Positions 25,001 to 35,859 of a stretch of DNA of 64,000 nucleotides are shown here, one piece after another. Position 1 is the first letter of the stretch. Every line of letters starts with the position of its first letter. The stretch is from Membranipora membranacea. Taxonomy: Eukaryota; Bryozoa; Gymnolaemata; Cheilostomatida; Membraniporidae. The stretch is from positions 17,298,001-17,362,000 of the forward strand of contig OU612068.1 of NCBI GenBank assembly GCA_914767715.1, read 5' to 3'. Both the position numbers and the translations under genes were made by a program. The notes below the pieces were generated by a model. That model worked only from the letters and a program-made list of their open reading frames with translations. It was not told the DNA's origin and made no database searches.

Positions 25001-26279
25001 ATTATGCAAATAAATAGAAAACCACCCTTGGCAGGCAAGTGTTAAAAATTTAATAATGAAATTTAGCATGATGATTGCAGAGCGTCATAATTACAGACAA
25101 ACTATGCTACACATATACCAGATATATAAATAAAGCTGTCAAAATTCTTATAAAATGTTGATTGGCCATAATGATTCCGGAACACGCAAATACCCAATTA
25201 AACTGCACAAAGCTGCAATGAAGTGCATCAGTGGATCAGGTTGGTGACATTGATCCTGAATTTCACAGTCAAATAAATTAACAAGAATTATCTGGTTCTA
25301 CATGGCATTGCATAAGTACATCTGACATTTCTACATAGCATTGCGCGTTGTCAAAAGAAGAAAAAGGAGAAAAAAAAGATGCAGTTATTAGATATATATA
25401 TATATATATGAACTTTATTTTTGGATAATACTCATTTGATGAGAATGTTTTACAGAATATCCAAAAAAATTGAAAAGAAAAAATAAAGTCACAAAGATGT
25501 TATGGTATAATTGATGAGAGATGTAATCTGGAATTTCTCTTAAAATGCGATATGGATTGACTTGACCTTGGAATTGGTAAACAATTGAATGTGGTGATTT
25601 GATACTAGAATTAAACTACAATTTCGAATGAGGAAATAAAGAACAGTTAAGTATTTGTATTAACAAGCCAAGTTAGCGGTGTACCATCATTTGCTGAGGC
25701 ATTGAACAAGATTACATATTAATATTTATTATTTATTATATATTATATAAGATTAATATTTATTACATATTAATAATTGTTATCCCATAATATAACTTTT
25801 GCACCAATTCTCAGGGATGTGAGTGACAAAACCTTGGCATTAATGACGAATATGCATAAATAAAAAGGCATAAAAATAATGACAAGTGTCATATGCCGAT
25901 TAAAAAATCCCAAGGTTTCATGACTCCCAACATCTCAGAGAATGGGTGGCGAGGCCACAATGTCTGCGCCAATTTGCTCTCACTCGGAGCACACCTGGGG
26001 GGTCCAACAATCCCCAGTAGTCAGTGGACTGCGGCGGGATCCAAACTCACGACCTTCAACACTCCTCCTCCAACCTCCTACTCCTTATGCCATATAGTAA
26101 ACACTGACATTGACGTAATTATAAATTTTCTGCTTTCCAGGTGGACGTTTCCGTACCTTGAAAAAGATAAAAAGGCAGAGTTAGGAATATTACTACAAGG
26201 TATAGAGTCATGTGGTAAGGGTAATATTTTATACAACGAGTATGATTGGGGTCTTAACACTACCTTTAGTAACCTTTAG
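19061..26279 (+). CDS. DUF547 domain protein, six exons, 286 aa
   Basis: Exons 19061-19176, 19514-19665, 21596-21748, 23114-23235, 24134-24312 and 26141-26279 join in frame to 861 nt. The product is a stand-alone DUF547 (PF04784) protein, a family of unknown biochemical role found in plants, animals and bacteria. Visible family blocks are FFINVYNTLTIHG (about residues 87-99, created across the exon 2/3 junction), FSLDDIEHGILRAN, LDPRIHCALNCGAKSCP (ending at residue 184) and the C-terminal YNEYDWGLN. No signal peptide or membrane segment is seen, so it is likely cytosolic. Introns follow GT-AG except intron 4, where the only phase-compatible donor is GC (23236-23237). Introns carry several foldback elements. 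I chose the ATG at 19061 because exon 1 joins in phase; further upstream exons are possible. Confidence 0.85.
22387..22399. repeat. poly-C tract
   Basis: A run of C residues in intron 3 of the DUF547 gene. A similar G run occurs near 23009-23018, inside a foldback element. Confidence 0.9.
22495..22592. repeat. MITE-like foldback ('agccttgtcacc' family)
   Basis: Imperfect inverted ends (tagccttgtcaccctagcc against the gcaatgctattgtcaccct side) with a core symmetrical around gtacccaaaaac (cgcggctaatttttgtttt against aaacaaaaaagtagccgcg). It lies in intron 3 of the DUF547 gene. Related sequences are near 26840-26900, 26290-26400 and 63070-63146. Confidence 0.5.
22930..23048. repeat. MITE with ends 'tttgcctgcgttcggagt'
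   Basis: The left end tttgcctgcgttcggagt is matched by the complement actccgaacgcaggcaaa on the right, with a short G/C-rich interior. It lies just upstream of exon 4 of the DUF547 gene. Relatives with the same outer phrase (gatc..atttgcctgca) occur at 30740-30905 and 38670-38785, so this is a dispersed family. Confidence 0.75.
23870..24000. repeat. two adjacent hairpins, 'ggagtttggg' family
   Basis: The first hairpin is ggagtttggga/tcccaaactcc (near 23898-23928). The second is ctctctgaacatgttgttcagagag near 23960-23985, flanked by gggagttgcc and ggagcaactc. Both lie in intron 4 of the DUF547 gene. A similar hairpin (caaactccctga) is at 61599-61636. Confidence 0.55.
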
Positions 26280-26289
26280 GTAACAGCAC

Positions 26290-26402
26290 TGTTTTCTTTG
26301 GTCCGAGCCTTTCCATTCTCCCAAATCACAGCGGGCCCAATTTTGTTGTTTTTAAAATAAAAAGAAGAAAGGAATGGAGCAGCTGTGATAAGGCTACCAA
26401 AT
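26290..26402. repeat. MITE-like foldback after the DUF547 gene
   Basis: Imperfect inverted ends (cctttccattctcc against ggaatggagcagctg) flank a T-rich and A-rich core. The outer right phrase gtgataaggcta recurs at 63070-63146. An AATAAA at 26356-26361 inside it could serve the upstream gene, but this is inference. Confidence 0.45.
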
Positions 26403-28350
26403 AGAGGTCAGTCTATACTAAGCCTTGCCATGTCTCAAAGTCTTATACTTGATTTTTCTGCAGATTTTTATCTTGTAGATCATTATGGAAATTTTGAATA
26501 TGTTTTGAATCACACATGCGTATTTTGGGTCTTGATTAAGCTGATGAAGCTTTGTGTGGTCGACAATTGGTATAGGCTTGGCATGTTGAGTGCGGGTTTT
26601 GGATGATTCATATTTTGTATATTTACATTTACGGAAGATGGCTCTTATTTGCCAACTGATACAATCTATTGCGGTATGCCATTTTTATATTTCTATTTTT
26701 GCATTATGATTTTACTGTCTTTGTTTTAGATTCATCAATAGGTCTACTATATATTAAACTAATCCACATAAGGACACGTTCCAACTTTGGTCAATTCTTT
26801 TCAAATGCTTATACAGCTCATGTTTGTTGATAATCAAAGCTGCATGGCCTTGTTACGCGGCCACTTTTTTGTTTTGGCCGTGTGACACGGCAATATGCTA
26901 TACACAAAATATTGTGGGTGTCATGCAGCTCCTAGTCATATAGCATAGTCATATTGCACTGGCGAATCTACCTAATGCGCTACATTCAAGACATAAGCTT
27001 GCTTTGCTACTGTGTTAAACCAGAGACCTCGTCTATGAATTCTAGCTCTTGACGCAAATGACACTTATTGAACAGGTACTTGTAGTGATGTTTGAAACAA
27101 GTCTCTTGAACCACTTCATTGCGGCCATAAAATTATACAAGAGATAAAAATTGTACTTTTGGTCAAAATCTGCCTGGGCCACGTTATTCTTCTGTTTACC
27201 ATCTTTGTCAAAGCATGGGTAGCTTAGTAGCCTCTGGGGTCTCCGCAATCTAAATCCAGTGATATTTCTAGCGCACGCTTGCATCAAACAAGGTATGGGG
27301 GATCATTTATTTGCTGAAAAGTTGAGCAAACTTGGAACGTGTCCTTAAAATCATAGGTATCTAGCTTCTCTATTTGAGGGAAATTATTGGTGCAAATTAA
27401 ATACTCTATTATTCTGTGAGTAATGATGTCTATAGTTTACTCATCTATTATATAATACCATAAAAATATAAATACTTTGTATTTATTATATGTTTATGAT
27501 CATAACGCTCAAAATGATTTGCATTTGTTTGTAGGCTTGATGCTAGTATGTTATACTGTTATAAATGTAGATTTCTTTTGGGAGGGTTTCTTTTTTGTCA
27601 AACCATGGAGTTTGGTTAAATGCTTCCACAAAATGAATCATAATATGGTTTGCAAACAAGAAAACAGCATAGTATATGTAGAGCATGTCATGTAGTTTCT
27701 GATAGGAAATTAGTTCTAATTCAACTTCAATTCATGTAGCAACGATTTTTTTTCAATTGTGTCACATTTCTTCTATGTACTTTCACAATATATCTGAAAT
27801 TCAAAGTTTACCAGCTACATATAGATAGGTATAGTGTACTTTATATTGTTCCATGGGAGGATTTATTAATAGATGTCAGGTGTGACATGAACTAGATAAC
27901 ACATACTAATATCCTTTTTGCAAATCTATTGACCTCCAGAAGCCCCATAATTCAATGGATTTCAAGTTCTTGTCAAGCATACAAGCTAGTCAAGTATAAA
28001 CAATTATCTTAGAGTGGATAGGATAATGATTGCTACATTGGGTGTCAACTACATCGCCTATCATCCAATGACATTTGTAGGTATGTGTTCATAGGTATGT
28101 CCATGTTGGCTCGCAGTAGATCATTATAACATGGTGTTGAGGCATGTGACCAGCTGCATTGATGTAGTATTTGTTTGACTCTGTAAAATGGAAACCTAAA
28201 AAAAATAATGAGGAACACAAAAAATTTCTGATGAATTGTTTCAGTTTTTTGTAATTAAACAGAAAATAAACGATGCCCTCCCTCCTGTTTTTGCTGGACC
28301 TGACACCAATATCAATGCATAAATTTAGAGTGGCTGTACGATTTTTGTTC
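26403..28350. other. intergenic, no recognised gene
   Basis: AT-rich sequence. The minus frame 27042-27287 (81 codons, aromatic-rich) is the longest open stretch but has no domain I recognise and no linked exons. A foldback fragment (tgttacgcggcc against ggccgtgtgacacgg) is near 26850-26895. Confidence 0.4.
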
Positions 28351-28424
28351 AAAGCGACCCAGCTAATCTTCTGGCATCATCAACGGAAACCCTTGATGAT
28401 GCTAGAAGATTGGATGTGTCGCTT
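28351..28424. repeat. foldback hairpin
   Basis: Complementary arms aagcgac..aatcttctggcatcatcaa and ttgatgatgctagaagatt..gtcgctt meet around a short loop near 28387. Non-coding, MITE-like. Confidence 0.65.
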
Positions 28425-29128
28425 GGCACAAAAACCATATTTTTTAGTTTTTAACCAAAACAGTAAGTCTTTTGACGTAGAGTAGATAGTAGATGTAGTG
28501 TTGGAGATGTTGTCATCATATTTCCTATCGAACAAGCTTGTCATAACACCTAACCAGAACAAATCATTATTATTGCTCTCAACCAAAGGTTTGATCGGAT
28601 TGAAGGACTTGATTTGATTGGAGAGAAAAATATATTGTTGCATTGAGACATTTATAAAAGCCAGTGTGTAGCTGTTCATAAACTGTTGGATGTATTGTTG
28701 GTGACGCAGTTAATTTATATCCCAATGTTGAGGACGGAGAGAATATCAACTCAAAGCTAGACCAACACATGTACCTGGTAGACACAACTGTGGAGGTTTG
28801 TTAGACAGCTTTGTTGAGCAGTTTTGTAAACAACTCTTTAACAAAACCTTATCTATAATAGATGATTGTTATTATTTGATAGCTAGACCACAAAGTCGGA
28901 ACCGGGTGTGTTGGGGCGTTTGATAACAAACATTCGTGTGTCGTAGGCATTATTGGAATCTAACCGATGTTATTTATTCGAGCCTGTTGGCCCTTGAGTA
29001 GATGTTTCAATTGGATAACATGATACTCTTTACATCATTGAACCTGGGTTTGTAAATACAGCTTTCGCCTGTTCTTATCACTTCTATTCTGTATAATATA
29101 AGCCTACCTAACGGACGAAGCCGGCAGT

Positions 29129-29219
29129 GGTAATCATAGTCTGTCTTAACAAGCTTTGTTCGGTGGGTGGGTGTCCCCCCCATGAACAAAGCTTGTTAAG
29201 ACAGGCTATGGTAATCATT
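29129..29219. repeat. MITE with 'aagcttgttaagacagg' ends
   Basis: The arm ctgtcttaacaagctttgttc and its complement gaacaaagcttgttaagacag flank a ggtgggtgggtgtcccccc loop. Sequences with the same outer phrase occur near 52965-53000, 55505-55540 and 61085-61161, defining a small dispersed family. Confidence 0.75.
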
Positions 29220-30274
29220 GTGTCAATATTTTAATAGATGAGTTGCATCCTCACGAGTGCTGTATTAAGTTTGGGGTGTGAGGTCTTGTAGCACTTGACC
29301 GATGGTTTTGTTTTTCATAGGGAAAGGCAAGGTCAGGTAAGGATAAGGAAAGTAAACGCAGCCGGCTCATTGTGTAAGCTCTTCTTATCAGATAGTCAGG
29401 CGCCAAAATTTGACAGTGGTGGATACAATGGTGGATACAGGGGTATTGTTTTACACCAAAATCACATATTCTCCTAACAAACTTATTTAATTTTTTGTTT
29501 TTTTTTTGTTTTTTTGCATTACTCAGTTTCAAGTTCTCATGCATCATTAAATATTGTGAAGAGAAATATAAGATTCGGCTTTCATTTTACTCAGTGCTGA
29601 TATCCACCACTTGCGACCAATCTGCACCATTTCCAAATTCTGTTTGCCTGAGTCAGACCTAGTCGTGATACTGTGAAAGCTGCAGGCATAGCTGCATGAT
29701 CTGTAAGTAGGTTAACTTTGTTAAATTTGTTCATTTAACTTTGAAAAGGTTATAAAGAATTTCTTGCTTTTTTTGCAAAGAATTGTTTTGCACTTGCTTT
29801 TAACTAAAGACATGACAGTTAAATGGTACCGCTCTGATTTGGTAACACACTGAAACTTGAATTGAAATGTGATAGGCACTTAGAAGTTGCATAGAGAGTG
29901 TCACTTGTTGGACATAGCAATCAAAATATTTTATCTTAAAAAAAACATTTCTTACTTGTTATGTAACAGTTGTAATTTAAGCTCTGTCCTGTATTTGTAA
30001 AAGTCTGTTGAATTTTCTTCTATGCCATTGCATGTCTACATGAACAAACTGGTTTGTTATTCTTCCAGCATTTGAATACAATCATACTTAGCAGACAGAA
30101 TTGTAGAGCTTTGCAGGTTTTTAAATTGAAACATAATGTGTTATATATATAGTAGGCTGCATATTACATTATTTCGCTCATGTGACACGAGAAGAGAATT
30201 AGGATTGATCATTCTAAGTTGCAGGTTATGCTGCAGACATCATTTGATAGGATGGATATATCAAGGAAGCATTT

Positions 30275-30398
30275 AGAACAAGTTTGTTCCCTCTGTAGTG
30301 GCGGAGAGATATTGCAAAAGTCAAGCATATGGCACAGTGCCTTGATACCTGGCTTTTGCAATATCCCTCCGCCACAACCGAGGGAAAAAACTTGTTCT
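30275..30398. repeat. long hairpin MITE, 'gttccctctgtagtggcgg' family
   Basis: Arms of about 48 bases (agaacaagtttgttccctct... and ...gagggaaaaaacttgttct) are complementary with few mismatches around a loop near 30335. A diverged relative lies at 56950-57075. It is just upstream of the amine oxidase gene. Confidence 0.7.
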
Positions 30399-30610
30399 AG
30401 GCAGCATTATTATAGCATAGGTAGCGTCTGGTATCCCAAGGTTCTTCAACAACGTTTTTCGTTCACAGGTTTGGTTTACATCATTGATGGTAAATTGAAA
30501 TAGACTTCAATATACTGATTCTGCAATTGATGTATATTGTCAGTGTGTTCAATTCTGGTTGTATGTTTCAATTCTAGCTCCTGATCCTGAATTGAAGAGC
30601 AAAAAATAAT

Positions 30611-33600
30611 ATGGGGAGATCGGATGATGAGTCCGAGGAACACGTTCCTATGAAGCGCCGGGATGAAGATGATAATGTGAGTTTGCTTCTAGTGTACCTT
30701 CTCTCAATTAAGACATTGATAAAATACGGATCAAGTCTGATCTAATTTGTCTGTATTTTCGAGTTGCGTTGCTCCCATCCTACTAGTCTGAGACACCCAG
30801 ACTCCTGCCCCCGTCCGACGGTCCCCCATCCACCTTGTGTTCCCGCAGACTAAGGGGGAGCAACTCCTAATGTAGACAAATATGATCCAACTCAATAAAA
30901 TATGGTACTTTTTTGTCTTTGACAAAAATTTGATCTTTATTTTGTACGGGTTTTCTTTCCATTAGTTAAAGGGCAACCAAGGTTTCAAACAACTTCTCAT
31001 TGATTAATAGCAGATTGCACCTTCTGCATAGGGAAAAAGACAAAATCTAATTCGGATGATTATTCAGCCAGAATTCTTGTGAAACATTTCATCCATCAGG
31101 TATCTCAAACCCAGCTAAAATAGAATACCACAGAACAGTTTCCTGTTCCTGTTATTATTTAGCCTGTGCTCTATCATCATTACAGCAATGTCTTGGGTCC
31201 TCCCCTAAACTGAAGTGTTACCCAGCTTAGAGTCAGCAACTACTTTGAGTTTTGCATCGCGTAATGCACAAAGCTGATGCTGCCTAGCACATTATTTACT
31301 ACCCGTTAATGCCATGCTGCGAAACCTTGGTTGCCCTTTAAGAGTCCTGATATACAGGGACCTCCAATATTGTTTTAACTAAAGGATAATCCAATTTTCT
31401 TGATACCCATGTCTTACACCCGTCAAAAAACTTCTTTTTGTATCATATGACTACTGCTTTTAACAACCTTCCTCAACATATTCGTTCATCAACAAATCAT
31501 ACAACATTTAAATTTGCTTTGTCAAACCATTTTTTTTCATTGAATTTAGTATTTGATTTTATTTCGGTTGTTTTTTTTGCACATCAGGGAGAACATCTTT
31601 GGATGATGGTGGATGCAATAAAAATGTATATATATGAGAAGGAAAACATAATACAAAGATAAACCATGCAAATTTTTATCATGGGATGAGGTTATGTGTT
31701 AAGTGCCAACTTATCAACCATAGCCTCATCATGTTACCAGCGGAATCTGACGATGCACCGATTCAGTTAATTAAACACACCGTACCAACCTATCCATTGT
31801 ACCATTGTGTGTGATCCTAACCATGAGCTTGTAGAGTTTTAAAAATCTGACCACGAGTTGTCTTCCTCGAAAGGGCCATAGGCCAAGCATTTATGTTGGC
31901 GACCAGGGAGGGTGGCCTGCTTTGTCGGGAGTTACTTTCCCAATCAAAATTGACACAACTAATTATGTGATGTCATCACCAACTTCTGCAGCTATATTGG
32001 TTTATAGACAGTTGTGTAAAAGTAAAGTAACATTTTCATGTACAAAGAAGGATTTATTGATAGTGGGAAGACAGTATTTTGAAACTAAGCCACTTCGAAC
32101 TTAATAGAGTGTGACTAATTTCTGACACTCATTGTCTTAACACTTTATGCAGTAAACTTTTCTCTCTTCACAGAATAAGACCTCGATGTACAAAAACAAC
32201 GAGTCCAAGAAGAAGAGGCAACGCCAGCTAAAGCTGTGGAAGATTCTAGCTGTTCTGTTCCTCATTCTCACACTTGTGCTTCTCATAGCTCTAATCGTCG
32301 TGGTGGTCATGAAATCATCCGACCCCGCAGAGGCCGACAAATCAAAAGTTGAACGACTGATTGACGAAAAGAAAAAGTCCCAACCGGAATCATGCAGCCC
32401 GAAACAAAGTGAACGAAAATCAGATGACAAAGGCAACAAAGTGTTTGGCGGACTGACTACAGAGGAAACTAAGGGAGTGATGGAATGGCTTTTCAAGCAA
32501 CGCGATCTCCAGTTGATCCCAGTCGATAATGCCACCACCAGTGATAATTATGTATACGCTGTTGAAGACTACTTGCCTAACAAGAAACTCATTCTAACAT
32601 ACTTGGATAGTTCTAGTCGCAATGCAAAACAGCCAGACAGAAAAGCTAAGGTCACCTTGTTTATGGGAAAAACCAGGAAGATAGATGAATATCTAGTGTG
32701 GCCCATACTGAAACCATCACAAAAACAAAAGCTAAACAACAACCGATCATGGAGATCAAGACCCTTGGCTAACCCTGAAGTTAAAGAGGTGTATGAGTTT
32801 GGAAAGACAGCACTTGCTGACGCTGAGCCAATACTTCATGCTGCTTTTGCGCCTGAGTGTAAGTATTGGATTGACTGCCTGTTTTACAACATCGCCCCTA
32901 GAACAACCCTAGATGCCAATAGCGAGCAGCGATCCTTGATAGCTTGGTTTTTTGTCAGCCCTAACTCCAAGATTGACTACTATTTGTATCCTATTCCTCT
33001 CTACATCGTTCTAACTTATGGTAAAACAGATAACAAGCTGCAAATCTCGAAATTCTACTACAACGGCAAGGCGTTTGACAGTGTGAAAGACTTTACGGAT
33101 GAATACTATAAGGATTCATCATTCCACTACAGGCTGCCAGACATGAAGAAAATTAAACAGTCGTCTGGCTCACCTAACTACGTACCAGATGGAACAACGA
33201 AAGATCAGACCATGCGTCCTCCCGAGCAGTTTTACCCTGACGGTGCCCGATTCACAGTGTCCGGTAAAAGTGTGCAGTGGTTGAAATGGAGCTTCCTCAT
33301 TCACACCCGTACTTTGAGCGGCCTGCAACTTTTTAATGTCAAGCATGGTAATGACAGGATCGCATACGAAATTAGCCTACAGGACATTGTTGTTCAGTAC
33401 AGCGGGGCTGCTCCGGATAGCTTTTTCAAGAATTATTTTGACATGGGATGGGCAACTGGGCGGGAAAGTAAACCATTGATGAGAGGAGTTGACTGCCCCC
33501 ATAATGCTGTCTATATGAACAGCACGGTTTTCGATATTGATAATGACGCAGCAAAAGACCAAATCGATGCTATTTGCATCTTCGAACATCGCAACTCCGT

Positions 33601-34597
33601 CCCTATGCGACATCACTATTCAACAGAGTTCTTTTCTGGAGATTATCGTTTTGCATTCAGTATGCCAGATACTGTTTTAGTCGTGCGCCAAATCCTGACT
33701 CTTTGGAATTATGATTATATACTAGACTATGAGTTTCATCAAAATGGCGTAGTCGAACTTAAGGTATCATCAACGGGCTATGTGGCAGTCACCAATCTGA
33801 TGAATTCTGGTCAGACCGACATTGCACATGGATATGTTATCGATCCAGAGTGGGGAACCATAGCCAATCTTCACCATCACATCTTTAACTTCAAACTTGA
33901 CCTTGACATTGATGGAACTGCAAATAGCTTCAAGACCCTCAACATTGAGCAAGACAGACAATCCAATGTTTTCTCAGGTCAGAACTGGTATATGCCAAGG
34001 CTGACCGAAACCGCAATAACCAACGAGAGATCTGCTTTGTTCAGATACGACTTTGACAATCCACGAATGTATATTGTATATAACAAGGACAAGAAGAATC
34101 ATAACTCAAACGACCACTACAACCCTCCTAAAGCCTACCGAATCCTCAGCAATAGTTTCTCAAAAGTAATGTTGCCCGATGAATCACCTTTGATGGCCGG
34201 CGGTCTCTCATTCGCCAAGTACCAGCTGGCAGTCAGTCGCCAGAAAGATAACGAGCAAACGACAGCAACGCACTTCAACCAGGGTGATCCTTTCACTCCT
34301 GCCATCAATTTTGATGATTTCTTTGCCGATGACGAAAGCTTGGATCAGCAGGATCTGGTTGCCTGGGTGACCGTAGGTCTCCACCATGTCCCCACATATG
34401 AGGATCTGCCTGTCACCTCTACTCCTGGAAAGACTATATCAGTCACTCTGGCACCTTTCAATTATTTCAAACGAGATCCATCTGTACACTCGAGGGATGC
34501 TGCAGTTTTCTGGCACCACCTATCCAATCAAACCGACAGCTTCTTACAAAAGAACGCTACTTGCATGCCCATTGATATGCCACCCACTTTAAACTAG
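30611..34597 (+). CDS. copper amine oxidase, type II membrane protein, 829 aa
   Basis: Exons 30611-30676 and 32174-34597 join in phase 0 through a GTGAGT...CACAG intron. The enzyme family oxidises primary amines to aldehydes, releasing hydrogen peroxide and ammonia, using copper and a self-made topaquinone. An acidic/basic cytoplasmic start is followed by one membrane segment (about residues 46-68), then a large ectodomain, as in vertebrate AOC3. The topaquinone precursor Tyr535 sits in WNYDY, the likely catalytic base Asp445 in YFDMGWATG, copper ligands His589 and His591 in LHHHIFNFKLD, and the third ligand at about His760 in GLHHVPTYEDLP. All key residues are present, so it is probably active. 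Length is slightly above the vertebrate norm. A polyadenylation signal (attaaa, 34638) follows the stop. The catalytic chain is in one exon. Confidence 0.93.
30740..30905. repeat. MITE, 'aatttgtctgtatt..gagttg' family, in AOC intron
   Basis: The left phrase gatctaatttgtctgtattttcgagttg is mirrored by caactcctaatgtagacaaatatgatc on the right. Related to the elements at 22930-23048 and 38670-38785. It sits in the intron of the amine oxidase gene. Confidence 0.65.
30966..31341. mobile_element. MITE with TTAA target duplication, 17-bp TIRs
   Basis: A 368-bp element (30970-31337) has perfect 17-base terminal inverted repeats (agggcaaccaaggtttc and its complement), bordered on both sides by TTAA (30966-30969 and 31338-31341). 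No coding capacity. TTAA duplication is the mark of piggyBac- and Kolobok-type transposases, and the AGGG end fits Kolobok-like elements better. It lies in the amine oxidase intron. Confidence 0.8.
31385..31575 (+). mobile_element. LINE 3' coding end fragment
   Basis: Plus-strand reading gives TAFNNLPQHIRSSTNHTTFK followed by FALSNHFFS, the typical C-terminal end of Jockey/CR1/L2-type LINE open reading frames (W/FNNLP...TFK...L). Short, without the RT core, in the amine oxidase intron. Confidence 0.65.
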
Positions 34598-34643
34598 ACA
34601 GTAAACGTTGTATATAAACATGTTGTGGTACATGAATATTAAA

Positions 34644-35859
34644 GATTCCTAAGCTAATAACGTTTTCACTGTTACAAGACTTTATTTAGTGAGGCTTTAT
34701 TTACAAAATTTAAGAAATCGTAGCCATTAATCTTGTAATTCTGAATCCTTTACATGATCATTATTTCACTCTGATTGATATGTCTATGATAAATGCAGCA
34801 TGTAAATGTTTAGCTTTTTTCATTGTCACTTTACATATTCATGAATCTTGTAAAAATATACATTAGATAGTATATAAATAAATATATACAATTTTATACA
34901 ATTTTCCAGTTTTTCAGAAAATATGGCCAGATCATCTACATGAGTTGTACATAAAACATTTTGTGCAACTGTATAGATACAATTGTACAATTCTCCAAAA
35001 AAATAAAAAAAACTTTTCTGATCAGTGCCTTTTAACAAAAATAAGAACAAAATAAGATTCAGTTCAACGTTTACGCGAAGATTTGGAAACTTTTGGTTAA
35101 CTTGATTGGTCATTTTAAAGCATTCTTCAATGCATGAAAGGTTCATGTGGGGTCAGTTGAGGTTGAGTTGAGTTGCATATTTGGTCTGTGTCAACTCTGG
35201 CTTTACCATTGGTGTGGTATGGTTACAAAGTGGTTGATATGACTATAAACTGCAAGTATCTTTTCAGATATCAAAGCAAAGTTTTCACCTGTTCAATCCC
35301 AGACTAGCCAATTTGTTGGCTCTGATTGGCTATCTCAGACACATATGGTGCCTGTCTGCATCCTTATCTGTTACAAATGGAGGATTACGCCTCAAAGTTA
35401 GGCTGGTATTAAGTCTAAATGATAAGATCAGTGTCAGCAAGTGTGTGTCAAAATAAATGCGGGAGATCTGAAACAAGTCATGACCGGCTCTAGTTTGACT
35501 GGCTTTAGTATGATGACCTTTGATACACCAAATTATCCGGGTAGCTGGTATGGGTACGGCGATTCAGGGATGATAACAAAACTATCTTACCGCCATTTGA
35601 TAATATGGAAGATATACACATGGATATACATTTCCGTTGATAGCAAGAGTGGTTAGTTTAGTTGTGATCTTTCTACTTGATAAAAAAAAGTAGCTTTCAT
35701 TACCAGAGATAAGAACGGCAGTTAACTAGTTTAGTGCACAAAGGTCAAGGAAAGGTTGTTCACATGATCTTTTAAACTGTTGAACGTCGATCAGAGGGCT
35801 TGCACCAACAAGCTGGGAACTAACCTGAGTAGTATTTGGTGAACAGCTACTGTGACATC
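34644..35859. other. intergenic spacer, AOC to PLA2
   Basis: AT-rich. No conserved coding frame was found. The plus frame 35441-35656 and minus frame 34826-35146 have no recognisable domain or signal sequence. The promoter of the downstream phospholipase gene presumably lies here but no element could be assigned. Confidence 0.4.

Noticed and set aside
32137..32538. 133-codon minus-strand open frame
   Set aside because: Lies entirely opposite the amine oxidase coding exon. Its serine/arginine-rich composition is what antisense of this exon gives.
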